A stretch of DNA of 64,000 nt from Pararhodobacter sp. SW119 (GTDB lineage: Bacteria; Pseudomonadota; Alphaproteobacteria; Rhodobacterales; Rhodobacteraceae): NCBI RefSeq assembly GCF_017811755.1, contig NZ_JADDJF010000015.1:1-64000 (forward strand). Reading direction: 5' to 3'. Under the pieces are notes generated by a model that was not told the DNA's origin, ran no database searches, and worked only from the letters and a program-made list of their open reading frames with translations. A program made the translations under genes and the position numbers. The stretch's first letter is position 1. Each line of letters starts with the position of its first letter. This document shows positions 1 to 9,807 of this stretch, piece after piece.

Positions 1-14
1 GCAATGAAACTTCT
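1..14 (-). repeat. Truncated copy of the convergent-gap box element
   Basis: On the minus strand this edge reads AGAAGTTTCATTGC, matching the start of the TTTCATTGCGGTTAA box found at six other places in the window. The GGTTAA part, the spacer and the hairpin would lie outside the window. It sits downstream of the minus-strand complex I subunit gene, as the intact copies sit downstream of their neighbours. Only nine box bases are visible, so the call depends on the other copies. Confidence 0.5.
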
Positions 15-212
15 GCTCGAACGGCGCAGAGGCGACGTTCCTGCTACGCCCGCTGAAGTTCAAGCGTCCCAGCTCTCGACTTCGACCGAACCTGAGCGAC
101 TTTTGTGTGCGATGACTTTGGCCCGAAAAGGGCGTCTGGCGCAAAACCCCGGGAGCATCGCCGCCGGGAGTTGCGCTCCGCGCGCGGGCTTCTTGCCGCC
201 GCGCCTGAAAAC

Positions 213-524
213 TCAGTGAGTCCAGACCTCTCGCCGGTTGGTGGCGAAGTTTTCGCCGTAGCCGCCGGGGCGGATGTTCGGGCGGCGCGGTTTGGGTTGA
301 ACCAGGATGTAGTCGATGCCATGCGATTTCGCGTAGGCCTCGGCCTCGGCCTGGCTGTCGAAGCGCAAGCGAACCTGGCCCTGGGTGTCGGTGGATCCGA
401 TCCAGCCCATCAGGGGTTCGGTGTAGCGCGCCTCGCCGCGAAAGAACTCGAGCACCCAGTGCCGGGTACGGGCCGTGCCCGATTGCATGGCGTTGCGGGC
501 GGGGCGATAGATACGGGCGCGCAT
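213..524 (-). CDS. ETC complex I accessory subunit (NDUFS4-like)
   Basis: A 103-residue protein of the NDUFS4/ETC complex I subunit conserved-region family, small accessory subunits of NADH:ubiquinone oxidoreductase in alphaproteobacteria and mitochondria. It begins [16 protein letters not shown] and contains the family's WVLEF and GWIGSTDT segments, an [10 protein letters not shown] helix, and a basic C-terminal end with [15 protein letters not shown]. There is no signal peptide or membrane segment, as expected for a protein of the matrix arm. GGAGGT lies 4 nt before the ATG. It is divergent from uvrB across 118 nt and stands apart from any nuo operon. The family assignment is firm; participation in complex I is inferred from the family. 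Confidence 0.85.
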   Translation of the reverse strand: MRARIYRPARNAMQSGTARTRHWVLEFFRGEARYTEPLMGWIGSTDTQGQVRLRFDSQAEAEAYAKSHGIDYILVQPKPRRPNIRPGGYGENFATNRREVWTH

Positions 525-642
525 GGAAACCTCCGGATATTCGATCCGTTATCGCCAAGCGCGCGAACAAGCGCAAGAGGCGCGGGGTTGAAACCGGACG
601 GGAGCGACACAACCTGTCCTGCGACATGGGCGAGGTATCCCG

Positions 643-2808
<2,166 letters not shown>

Positions 2809-2910
2809 GACGCGCCGCCGGCATCGCGAGCGCGCGGGTAGTCGAGGCGTTACGTTCGCGCTGTGGCTCCGGCTTGGGCGGCGTGCGGATACGCCCCGTC
2901 GAGCCGAGTC

Positions 2911-2989
2911 AAAGGTTTCATTGCGGTTAAATTTCTCAGAATTTCGTTTCTTTCCAATAGCTTGCGTGACTGCTCGCATGCGAGCAGTC
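2911..2989 (+). repeat. Convergent-gap box-plus-hairpin element, copy 1
   Basis: The box TTTCATTGCGGTTAA is at 2916-2930, preceded by CAAAG. An AT-rich stretch with AGAATTT and CCAATAGCTTGCG follows, then a perfect 22-nt palindrome at 2968-2989 (arms GACTGCTCGCA/TGCGAGCAGTC). It lies in the 219-nt gap between the converging ends of uvrB and a small membrane protein gene. No T-run follows the hairpin, so it is not a canonical intrinsic terminator. Five other full copies share the architecture but have different stem sequences. Confidence 0.8.
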
Positions 2990-3027
2990 GGCCTTTCAGC
3001 CGCCTTCCGGGGCGCAAAGGCGCCGAC

Positions 3028-3300
3028 CTAGCGCCCCAGCGCCGCCGCGATCGCCAGCACGATCACCGCGCCGATGGCCGACACCACCAGGATCGCGACA
3101 AGCCCGTAGGCCGCCAGAACCCCGGCCCCCACCAGCGCCAGCACGAAAGGCGCGGCCAGCGCAGCGACGACGCCGAGGGCGATGTTGCGGGCCTTGTTGC
3201 GCCCCCCGGTCAGGGCCGAGGCGATCAACCCCGCCAACACCCCGATCACGATCAGGATCAGCCCTCCGATCCCGCCAACCACCTGCAGGAACTCTTCCAT
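3028..3300 (-). CDS. Small hydrophobic membrane protein, unknown
   Basis: A 90-residue protein made almost entirely of Gly/Ala/Val/Ile/Leu. I see one membrane segment at about 6-28, a short loop with TGGRNKARN, then two closely spaced or one long hydrophobic stretch at about 35-88. There are no Cys or His and no catalytic motif. I do not recognise the family with confidence. The frame stays open for 68 codons upstream, but that part is Arg-rich and unlike a membrane protein, so I start at MEEFLQVVGG. It follows cobB on the same strand after 94 nt and may be the last gene of a metR-cobB transcript. Confidence 0.6.
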   Translation of the reverse strand: MEEFLQVVGGIGGLILIVIGVLAGLIASALTGGRNKARNIALGVVAALAAPFVLALVGAGVLAAYGLVAILVVSAIGAVIVLAIAAALGR

Positions 3301-3394
3301 TCGCCCCTCCCGTTCTCGGGCGTCCTGCCCGGTCTTCCGCTGGATGTTGCGCCGTTCGCCGGCGGTAAACAAGGGCAAGCGGCGGCGGCGGCGT

Positions 3395-4111
3395 TCAGCC
3401 GCCAGCGGCGCCGGGGTCCGCACGCGCCAGCGCCCATGCGACCCAGTCGGGCACCACCCGGCTGGCCAGGCCGAGGAGATGCGCGTCGAAATCGCCCGAG
3501 ACATCGGTCTGCGTCGTGTTGATCTCGGTGCAATGCGCGCCGGCCGCGCGCGCCTCCATCACCAGGCCCGCCGCCGGCCAGACCTGACCGGAGGTGCCGA
3601 TGGCCGCAAACACCCTGCAATCGGCAAGTTCCGCCGCGATCCGATCCATGTGATAGGGGATTTCGCCGAACCAGACGACATCGGGGCGGGTCGCGGCGCG
3701 GCGGCAGGCGGGGCAGGGGTCGTCGGGCGCCATGTGCATCGGGGCGGGCCAGACGCGGTTGCAGGCCCCACACCGCGCCCGCATCAATGCGCCGTGCATC
3801 TGGATCACGTTCCTGGAGCCGGCGCGATGGTGCAGGTCGTCGACATTCTGCGTCACGATCAGGGTCTGGCCTGGCAGCGCGGCTTCCAGGCGGGCGAGCG
3901 CCGTGTGCGCGGCGTTTGGCCTGGCTTCGGCGCAGTTCCGCCGGCGGGCATTGTAGAAGTCATGCACCAGCGAGGGGTTGCGACGGAATCCCTGGGGCGT
4001 GGCGACCTCTTCCAGGTCGTACTGCGACCAGAGGCCGTTTTCATCACGGAAGGTCCCCAGCCCGCTTTCGGCCGAGATGCCCGCCCCGGTCAGCACAACG
4101 ATCCGCGCCAT
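3395..4111 (-). CDS. cobB: NAD-dependent protein deacylase (sirtuin)
   Basis: A 238-residue sirtuin that removes acyl groups from lysine using NAD+. Visible features are the NAD-binding GAGISAESGLGTFR segment (10-22), TQNVDDLHH (88-95), the catalytic His in QMHG (His106), a four-Cys zinc site (Cys114, Cys117, Cys133, Cys136) and the GTSGQVWPA ribose-binding segment. Tyr53 and Arg56 (YNAR) match the Tyr-x-x-Arg pair that lets SIRT5 and E. coli CobB accept succinyl- or malonyl-lysine, so desuccinylase activity is likely by inference. It starts 1 nt after the metR stop and is probably cotranscribed with metR, though no direct link between the two functions is visible. Confidence 0.93.
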   Translation of the reverse strand: MARIVVLTGAGISAESGLGTFRDENGLWSQYDLEEVATPQGFRRNPSLVHDFYNARRRNCAEARPNAAHTALARLEAALPGQTLIVTQNVDDLHHRAGSRNVIQMHGALMRARCGACNRVWPAPMHMAPDDPCPACRRAATRPDVVWFGEIPYHMDRIAAELADCRVFAAIGTSGQVWPAAGLVMEARAAGAHCTEINTTQTDVSGDFDAHLLGLASRVVPDWVAWALARADPGAAGG

Positions 4112-4112
4112 C

Positions 4113-5018
4113 CTACCCCCGTTGCAGCTTCACCGGCTCGGTTCGCGCCAGACGCAGGACATGCGCCATGAAGGGCTTCGTCGCATCGTCGGTGCGCGTG
4201 GCGGCGTAGAGGCGCCGGGTCATGCCTTTCGAGGTCAGGGGCCGGGTGACGTAGTCCGAGGAATACTTGACCTCGCGCAGCACCCAGTCCGGCAGGACGG
4301 CGACCCCGCGTCCGGAAGCGACGAGGAGCAGGATCACCGCGGTCAGTTCCACCTGCCGGATCGCGCGCGGTTCGACCTTGGCAGGCGTCAGCAGCCCGGT
4401 GAAGACGTCGAGGCGCGTGCGCTCCACCGGGTAGGTGATCAGGACTTCCTCGCGGAAATCCTCGGCCTCGACAAAGGGTCTGGAGGCGAGCGGGTGATTG
4501 GCGGCGGCGACGAAGCGCGGCTCATAGTCGAAAAGCGGGATGAAGGTGACGCCCTCGATCTCCTCGGGGTCGGAGGACACGACCAGATCGACCTCTTCGC
4601 GCGCCAGAGCGGGCAGGGCGCCGAAGGCCAGGCCGGGGCGTATGTCGACATCGACATCGGGCCAGGCGTGGCGGAATTTCTCGAGTACCGGGAACAGCCA
4701 TTCAAAGCAGGCATGGCATTCGATCGCGATGTGCAATCGGCCGGATTTGCCAGCAATTAGGGCGCGAAATTCGTCTTCCAGCGCATCGATGCGCGGCAGG
4801 ACGTCCTCGGCCAGTTTCAGAAGCTTCATCCCGGCCGCCGAGAGCCGCAGCGGTTTCGTCCGGCGCACGAAAAGCTCGACACCGCATTGATCCTCCAGGC
4901 CCTTCAGTTGATGGCTCAGGGCCGACTGGGTGAGATTCAGCAGATCCGCCGCCTTGCCGACGCCACCGGCCAGGTGGATCGCGCGGATCGTGCGAAGGTG
5001 TCGGAACTCAAGGTGCAT
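4113..5018 (-). CDS. metR: LysR-family regulator of methionine genes (MetR)
   Basis: A 301-residue LysR-type regulator with the N-terminal winged helix-turn-helix (MHLEFRHLRTIRAI, AADLLNLTQSALSHQ) and a LysR substrate-binding domain. The segments HACFEWLFPVLEKFR and PVERTRLDVFTGLLTP are characteristic of MetR, whose co-inducer is homocysteine. It is divergent from metF across 91 nt, the classic metR arrangement, and that gap carries a TGAA-N5-CTCA site. A longer frame exists upstream but covers the regulatory region, so the start at MHLEF is preferred. I see no clear Shine-Dalgarno sequence there. metR is followed almost directly by cobB. Confidence 0.92.
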   Translation of the reverse strand: MHLEFRHLRTIRAIHLAGGVGKAADLLNLTQSALSHQLKGLEDQCGVELFVRRTKPLRLSAAGMKLLKLAEDVLPRIDALEDEFRALIAGKSGRLHIAIECHACFEWLFPVLEKFRHAWPDVDVDIRPGLAFGALPALAREEVDLVVSSDPEEIEGVTFIPLFDYEPRFVAAANHPLASRPFVEAEDFREEVLITYPVERTRLDVFTGLLTPAKVEPRAIRQVELTAVILLLVASGRGVAVLPDWVLREVKYSSDYVTRPLTSKGMTRRLYAATRTDDATKPFMAHVLRLARTEPVKLQRG

Positions 5019-5052
5019 TATGCGGCGAGGCTCATGGAGATGATGAGAACAA

Positions 5053-5065
5053 TGAATTTGTCTCA
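5053..5065. promoter_or_regulatory. Probable MetR site in the metR-metF gap
   Basis: The sequence TGAA-TTTGT-CTCA matches the published MetR consensus TGAA-N5-TTCA at seven of eight defined positions. It lies within a wider inverted repeat, TGAGA (5044-5048) to TCTCA (5061-5065). It is 35 nt upstream of metR and 45 nt upstream of metF. A perfect version of the same consensus precedes the methionine synthase operon in this window. Confidence 0.6.
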
Positions 5066-5109
5066 CATGGAGGTTCGTGCCACAAGTGGGGCACCAAAGG
5101 AGCCCTTTC

Positions 5110-5979
5110 ATGCCCGCACCACGCGTCTCTTTCGAGTTCTTCCCGCCGAAATCGCTCGAAGCCAGTTTTCGGCTTTGGGAAACCGTGCGGATGCTGGCGC
5201 CCCTCTCGCCGGAGTTCGTTTCGGTCACCTATGGCGCGGGTGGCACGACCCGGCAGCTGACGCATGAGGCAGTGACGACGATCGGACGCGAGTTCGGGCT
5301 GAACGTGGCTGCGCATCTGACCTGCGTCGATGCCACCCGGGACGAGACGCTGGCCATCGCCCGGTCCTATGCCGAGGCCGGGGTCAGGGAGATCGTGGCG
5401 CTCAGGGGCGATCCGCCGAAAGGCCAGGGGCGCTTCACGCGGCACCCCGACGGGTTTGCCGATTCACTGGAGTTGATCGCGGCGCTGCGAAACGCGGGCG
5501 ATTTCAACCTTCGCGTTGGCGCCTATCCCGAACCGCACCCCGAGGCGGCGGATCCGCAAGCCGACATTCACTGGCTCAAGCGCAAGTTCGAAGCCGGCGC
5601 CGACAGTGCGATCACCCAGTTCTTCTTCGAGCCCGAGACCTTCCTGCGCTTTCGCGACGCGTGCGTCCGCGAGGGCCTCGACGCAAGCCGGATCGTTCCC
5701 GGGATCGTGCCCATCGAGAATTGGGCGGGTATTCGCCGTTTCGCGCAGGCGACTGGGACTTCCATTCCGGTCTGGCTGGACGACGCGTTCGACAAGGCGA
5801 TCCGCGACGGACGCGAGCAGTTGCTGGCGACGGCGATCTGCACGGAACTCTGCGACCGGTTGATGGGCGAGGGGGTGGAGGATCTGCACTTCTACACGTT
5901 GAACCGCGCACAACTCACCCGCGATGTCTGTCATGCCCTGGGCGTGACCGCGCGGGTTCCGCTTCAGAACGTGGCGTGA
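5110..5979 (+). CDS. metF: 5,10-methylenetetrahydrofolate reductase
   Basis: MetF, the FAD-dependent TIM-barrel enzyme that reduces methylene-THF to methyl-THF, the methyl donor for methionine synthase. The 289-residue protein has the N-terminal VSFEFFPPKS motif with the catalytic Glu, SVTYGAGGTTR, HLTCVDATRDE, LRGDPPKGQG and QFFFEPETFLRF, all typical of MetF. Length matches bacterial MetF. The start at MPAPRVS is supported by AAAGGAG 7 nt upstream (5096-5102); an ATG 33 nt upstream lacks this. Its product feeds the split methionine synthase encoded near 48-52 kb, and both have MetR-type sites. Confidence 0.97.
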   Translation: MPAPRVSFEFFPPKSLEASFRLWETVRMLAPLSPEFVSVTYGAGGTTRQLTHEAVTTIGREFGLNVAAHLTCVDATRDETLAIARSYAEAGVREIVALRGDPPKGQGRFTRHPDGFADSLELIAALRNAGDFNLRVGAYPEPHPEAADPQADIHWLKRKFEAGADSAITQFFFEPETFLRFRDACVREGLDASRIVPGIVPIENWAGIRRFAQATGTSIPVWLDDAFDKAIRDGREQLLATAICTELCDRLMGEGVEDLHFYTLNRAQLTRDVCHALGVTARVPLQNVA

Positions 5980-6016
5980 TTCCGAACCGGGGCCCGGCCG
6001 ACGCGAAACCTTTCGG

Positions 6017-6742
6017 TCAGATCGCCGGTCCAGCCGCCACGCGTGCCTGAAGCGCGGTCAGCAACGGGCGCCGCCGACCCCGCGTTCGCGCCAGATCGGC
6101 GGCGGCGACGAGGGGGGCGTCGTTCAGGCTTCGGGCGATCCCGCCGATGAACTGGCCTGCATAACCGGTTCGCCTGCCGTCGAGCAAAAGCGTCTGCGCC
6201 CGCTTCAGATCATCGTGCAGCGCCATCGGATCGGCGCCTCCGCTGCAGGCCCTGGCGATCGCCGTGCGCCGTGCCGCCGTCGCCGAGAGGAAGTCGCGGG
6301 CGAGGATCGATTCGGCCTCGACGATCGAAATGCCCAGGATCGTCTCCAGATGCGCGGCAAGGCCCAGCGGCTTGGCGCAGAAGGCATCCGCGCCGGCCGA
6401 AAGCGCGGCGCCGCGCCCCTCGGGATCACCGGACACCGCCACGATGCGTGGCCGGCGTGGCGTCAGCGCGGCCAGTTCGACGATCAGATCCAGGCCCGAT
6501 CCGTCGGGCAACCCCAGATCGATCAGGGCCAGTTCCGGCCTGTAGAGCCGCAAGTGCCTACGCGCCGCTGCGAGGGTTTCGACGCGACGCAGGCGGATAC
6601 CCGCCGCGCGGCAGATCAGGCGCACGGTCTCGGCCGCGAACCGGCTATCCTCGACCAGCAGCATCGTCTGCGGGCGCGGCATCACGGCAAGAAGAGCGGG
6701 CAGAACACCCAGCGGCGGCGTGCCGGGGGATGATGACGGCAT
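6017..6742 (-). CDS. Orphan response regulator, receiver domain plus unknown C-terminus
   Basis: A 241-residue protein with a receiver domain at about 25-140: the acidic pair Glu31-Asp32, predicted phosphoacceptor Asp75 in ALIDLGLPDGSG, and the conserved Lys124 in FCAKPLG. The C-terminal 100 residues are helical, rich in Ala and Arg, with no recognisable DNA-binding, diguanylate cyclase or HPt signature. No kinase gene is adjacent; the nearest is the hybrid kinase 9 kb away, which has its own receiver. GGAGGT 6 nt upstream (6749-6754) fixes the ATG start, and an in-frame TTG further up is rejected. It converges on metF across 37 nt. Confidence 0.82.
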   Translation of the reverse strand: MPSSSPGTPPLGVLPALLAVMPRPQTMLLVEDSRFAAETVRLICRAAGIRLRRVETLAAARRHLRLYRPELALIDLGLPDGSGLDLIVELAALTPRRPRIVAVSGDPEGRGAALSAGADAFCAKPLGLAAHLETILGISIVEAESILARDFLSATAARRTAIARACSGGADPMALHDDLKRAQTLLLDGRRTGYAGQFIGGIARSLNDAPLVAAADLARTRGRRRPLLTALQARVAAGPAI

Positions 6743-6865
6743 GGCAGCACCTCCATCCAAGGGAGCGAGCCTGCTTGGAATTCCCTAAGGCGCGGTTAAT
6801 CCGCGCAGCCGGGTTGCCATCGACCCGCCGGCGGACATATCACGATTGCACAATCGCAACGGAGA

Positions 6866-7276
6866 ATGCCTGTGATCGGTCGCTTGAATCATGTCGCCAT
6901 TGCCGTGCCGGACCTGGAGGCCGCGTCCGCGCAGTATCGCGGCACGCTGGGCGCCGAGGTCGGCCCGCCGCAGGACGAACCCGATCACGGTGTGACCGTG
7001 GTCTTCATCACCTTGCCGAACACCAAGATCGAGCTTCTGTATCCTTTGGGCGAGGAGAGCCCGATCAAGGGATTTCTCGAGAAGAACCCGGCGGGCGGGA
7101 TCCACCATATCTGCTATGAAGTGCAGGATATCATCGCGGCCCGCGACCGGCTCAAGGCGGCGGGGGCACGCGTCCTCGGCACCGGCGAGCCGAAGATCGG
7201 CGCGCATGGAAAGCCCGTGCTGTTCCTGCATCCCAAGGATTTCAACGGCTGCCTCGTCGAACTGGAGCAGGTCTGA
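6866..7276 (+). CDS. mce: Methylmalonyl-CoA epimerase
   Basis: A 136-residue glyoxalase/VOC-fold protein that interconverts (S)- and (R)-methylmalonyl-CoA in propionyl-CoA assimilation. Visible family markers are the metal-ligand His in LNHVAIAV, KIELLYPLGEESP, GGIHHICYEV with the second metal His, GEPKIGAHGKPVLFLHPKDFNG and CLVELEQ. The length is normal. GGAG sits only 4 nt before the ATG but 10 nt before an in-frame GTG at 6872, so translation may begin at that GTG (IGRLNHV). The stop overlaps the next ATG (TGATG), so mce and the DUF1467 gene are translationally coupled. Confidence 0.94.
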   Translation: MPVIGRLNHVAIAVPDLEAASAQYRGTLGAEVGPPQDEPDHGVTVVFITLPNTKIELLYPLGEESPIKGFLEKNPAGGIHHICYEVQDIIAARDRLKAAGARVLGTGEPKIGAHGKPVLFLHPKDFNGCLVELEQV

Positions 7277-7548
7277 TGACCGTCTTTTCGGGTTTTGTGC
7301 TTTACGCGGTCCTTTGGTTCCTGACCTTGTTCCTGGTCTTGCCATTGCGGCTTACCACCCAAGGGGATGCGGGTTCGGTCGTGCCGGGCACGCCGTCTTC
7401 GGCGCCGCAGGACGCGCAGATGCGCAAGCGGTTGACCATCACCACGATCGCAAGCTTCGTCATCTGGGCGATCGTTGCCGCGATCATCCTGTCGGGCTTG
7501 GTCGGCATCGACGACATCGATTTCCTATACCGCGCGACCCGGGGTTGA
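7276..7548 (+). CDS. DUF1467 small membrane protein
   Basis: A 90-residue protein with two predicted transmembrane helices (about 3-26 and 54-76) joined by a polar loop containing a Gln/Asp-rich segment and MRKRLTITT. The pattern LYAVLWFLTLFLVLPLRL, then the second helix, fits the DUF1467 family, which is widespread in alphaproteobacteria and has no known function. It overlaps the mce stop codon by one base. The coupling suggests a role tied to methylmalonyl-CoA epimerase or simple cotranscription; nothing in the sequence shows which. It converges on the nitroreductase gene with 3 nt between stops. Confidence 0.88.
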   Translation: MTVFSGFVLYAVLWFLTLFLVLPLRLTTQGDAGSVVPGTPSSAPQDAQMRKRLTITTIASFVIWAIVAAIILSGLVGIDDIDFLYRATRG

Positions 7549-7551
7549 AAT

Positions 7552-8142
7552 TCAATCCTCGACCCAGCGGGTGATCGATGCGACGTCGGGGCGCGGACGC
7601 TCTGGCGGGGTCGCGTCGGTGGTGCCGATGTGAATGAAGCCCGCGACCTTCTCGGTCGGTGAAAGGCCCAGTCCACGCGCGCAGAACTCATGGTCATGGG
7701 CGGCGAACCCGGTAAGCCAGCACGCGCCGTACCCTTGGGCGAGGGCGGCGTTGACCAGGGACAGGCAGACCGCGCCGGCGGAGAGCAACTGCTCGACCTC
7801 GGGGATCTTGTCAGAGGGTTTGGGCGCGGCGATGACCGCCACCGCGAAGGGTGAATCGCGGAACGTGGCGGCGGCCTTCTCGGTCTTCTCGGGTGCCTCG
7901 CCCAGCGCCAGGCCGCGTTCCGCGCAGAGCGTGCCCAGCCGGGCGAGCGCGGCCTGCTCCAGCACCACGAATCGCCAGGGTTCGAGTTTTCCATGGTCGG
8001 GAACGCGGGCGGCTGCCGTCAGTAGCCGGGTCAGCACTGTACGATCCGGTGCGGGCGCGCGCAGCATCTTGGCCGGACGGGAACGGCGCGACAGAAGAAA
8101 CTCCAGAACCTCGGGTCGGGCGGGGGGCGGAAGGTCGGTCAT
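7552..8142 (-). CDS. Nitroreductase family protein (YdjA-like)
   Basis: A 196-residue FMN-dependent nitroreductase-fold protein. The N-terminal RRSRPAKMLRAPAPDR motif binds the FMN phosphate in this family; AARVPDHGKLEPWRFVV is the YdjA-type segment, and GFIHIGT the closing FMN contact. Such proteins are homodimeric NAD(P)H oxidoreductases; the physiological substrate is unknown. Length fits the YdjA subgroup. GGAGA lies 3 nt before the ATG at MTDLPPP; the frame runs open upstream in a low-complexity Arg/Pro region without start support. It is divergent from the pcaD-like gene by about 140 nt. Confidence 0.88.
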   Translation of the reverse strand: MTDLPPPARPEVLEFLLSRRSRPAKMLRAPAPDRTVLTRLLTAAARVPDHGKLEPWRFVVLEQAALARLGTLCAERGLALGEAPEKTEKAAATFRDSPFAVAVIAAPKPSDKIPEVEQLLSAGAVCLSLVNAALAQGYGACWLTGFAAHDHEFCARGLGLSPTEKVAGFIHIGTTDATPPERPRPDVASITRWVED

Positions 8143-8282
8143 GGTCTCTCCGGTTTCTTGGGCTTCGCGCTGATCTGTCCCTTCGAGCGGTCGAGGGCAA
8201 GGCCGTTCACCGGGCGGACGCTTGCCCTTCGCACGGAAAGCCGGCAGAGAGTGTCTCGTCTGCACCGGCACCGGAGGATCAC

Positions 8283-9077
8283 ATGCTGATGGCCGATCTG
8301 GGCGATCTTCGCCTGCACTATCGGATCGACGGGCCCGAGGACGGCGCGCCGGTGGTCTTTGCCAATTCGCTGGGCACCGATCTGCGGCTCTGGGACAAGG
8401 TGGTGCCGCTTCTGCCCGAAGGGTTGCGGATCGTGCGCTACGACATGCGCGGGCACGGGCTGTCCGACGCGCCGGCGGCGCCCTATTCGATGGGCGCGCT
8501 CGTGCGCGATCTGGAAAGGCTTCTGGACCATCTGCGCTTGCGCGATGTGCTGCTGGTCGGGCTGTCGATCGGCGGCATGGTTGCACAGGGGCTGGCGGTC
8601 AAGCGGATGGACCAGGTGCGCGCCATGGTGCTGTCGAACACCGGCGCCAAGATCGGCACCGCCGAGATGTGGCAAGAGCGTATCGAAGCGGTCAACGAGC
8701 ATGGCGTGTCAGCCCTGTCCGAAGGGGTGATGCAACGCTGGTTCCCGCAAGCCTTCCGCGACAGCGACGAGTGCCGCGCCTGGCAGCACATGCTGGAGCG
8801 CACGCCGGCCGAGGGCTACGCGGGATGCGCCGCCGCCATCGCCGGCACCGACTTCTATACGCCGACCTCTGGCCTGCGCCTGCCGGTTCTGGGCATCGCC
8901 GGGTCCGAGGATGGCTCGACCCCGCCGGATCTGGTCCGCGAGACGGTGGACCTGATCCCCGGCAGCCGGTTCGCCCTGATCCGGGGCTCGGGCCATCTGC
9001 CCTGCGTAGACCAGCCCGAAGCCTATGCCGCGATCCTGAACGCCTTCATCACCGAAACCGGCCATTTGCAGGGCTGA
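8283..9077 (+). CDS. pcaD: 3-oxoadipate enol-lactonase
   Basis: A 264-residue alpha/beta hydrolase whose length and motifs match PcaD, which opens beta-ketoadipate enol-lactone in protocatechuate/catechol degradation. Visible are the oxyanion-hole region FANSLGTDLRLWDKV, RYDMRGHGLSDAP, the nucleophile elbow GLSIGGM, GIAGSEDGSTPP carrying the catalytic acid region, and the catalytic His in RGSGHLPCVDQP. GGAGG lies 5 nt before the chosen ATG; a second in-frame ATG is two codons later. No other pca gene is in the window, so pathway use is inferred from similarity alone. It is 4 nt upstream of a second hydrolase and probably in an operon with it. Confidence 0.82.
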   Translation: MLMADLGDLRLHYRIDGPEDGAPVVFANSLGTDLRLWDKVVPLLPEGLRIVRYDMRGHGLSDAPAAPYSMGALVRDLERLLDHLRLRDVLLVGLSIGGMVAQGLAVKRMDQVRAMVLSNTGAKIGTAEMWQERIEAVNEHGVSALSEGVMQRWFPQAFRDSDECRAWQHMLERTPAEGYAGCAAAIAGTDFYTPTSGLRLPVLGIAGSEDGSTPPDLVRETVDLIPGSRFALIRGSGHLPCVDQPEAYAAILNAFITETGHLQG

Positions 9078-9081
9078 GGCC

Positions 9082-9807
9082 GTGCCGCATCCCCCGCTTC
9101 TTCTGGTCCACGGATCCTGCCACGGGGCCTGGTGCTGGCGCGATCTTCTACCGGAACTTACCGCACGGGGGATCGCGGCGCGGGCGATCGACCTGCCGGG
9201 GCATGGCGCAGATACCAGGCCGCTGTCAGAGGTCACGCTTGACGCCTATGCCGAAGCGATCCTGGCCGCGGCCGAAGACATGGGGGGACGCGTCGCCCTT
9301 CTGGGCCATTCGATGGCGGGTTACCCGATCACCGCGGCGGCGCAGCGCGCACCCGGCATGATCGACAAGCTGATCTACCTCTCCGCTTATCTGCCCGAGT
9401 CCGGTCGCTCGCTCAGCGACATGCGGGCAGCCTGGCCCGAACAACCGCTCATGCCGGCGATCCGACGCAGGGATGACGGTCTTTCCTTCACCATCGCCGA
9501 GGACTGGCAGCCCCAGGTCTTCTACCACGACTGCCCGGCAGAGGCGGTCGCATTCGCGCGCGAGAACCTGGGTCCGCAGGCCATTGCCCCGCAAGCGACG
9601 CCGCTGGACCTGACCGCCGCATGGGAGGGGATCGAATCGCATTACATCGTCTGTGCCGATGACCGCACCATTCCACCCGACTACCAACGCTACATGGCCC
9701 GCAACCTGCCACTGGAGCGCGTGAGCGAACTGCAATCGTCGCATTCGCCCTTCTTCGCGATGCCGGGCGCGCTGGCCGAGCGGGTCGTCGCGATCCTCGG
9801 CGACTGA
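9082..9807 (+). CDS. Alpha/beta hydrolase, esterase-like
   Basis: A 241-residue alpha/beta hydrolase with VHGSCHGAWCWRDLLP (oxyanion hole), AIDLPGHGADTRP, the nucleophile elbow LLGHSMAGYPI and a late His in LQSSHSPFFAMP. VHGSCHGAWCW and the short cap resemble the salicylate/methyl-ester esterase-like group, including plant hydroxynitrile-lyase relatives. The substrate cannot be read from sequence. It starts at GTG 4 nt after the pcaD-like stop, and its own stop overlaps the ATG of the MFS gene, so the three genes form a tight unit. Confidence 0.85.
   Translation: MPHPPLLLVHGSCHGAWCWRDLLPELTARGIAARAIDLPGHGADTRPLSEVTLDAYAEAILAAAEDMGGRVALLGHSMAGYPITAAAQRAPGMIDKLIYLSAYLPESGRSLSDMRAAWPEQPLMPAIRRRDDGLSFTIAEDWQPQVFYHDCPAEAVAFARENLGPQAIAPQATPLDLTAAWEGIESHYIVCADDRTIPPDYQRYMARNLPLERVSELQSSHSPFFAMPGALAERVVAILGD

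Noticed and set aside
1-212. tRNA or small RNA gene
   Set aside because: No cloverleaf arms or GGTTCGAATCC-type T-loop found on either strand. I likewise saw no tRNA or rRNA elsewhere in the window.
4-219. Open frame of 71 codons at the left edge on the plus strand
   Set aside because: Its ATG lies inside the reverse complement of the repeated box; no ribosome-binding site, no recognisable protein pattern, and it runs into the complex I gene.
2968-2989. Intrinsic terminator of uvrB
   Set aside because: The palindrome is perfect but no T-run follows on either strand, and the same architecture recurs with the conserved box, so it is treated as part of the repeated element.
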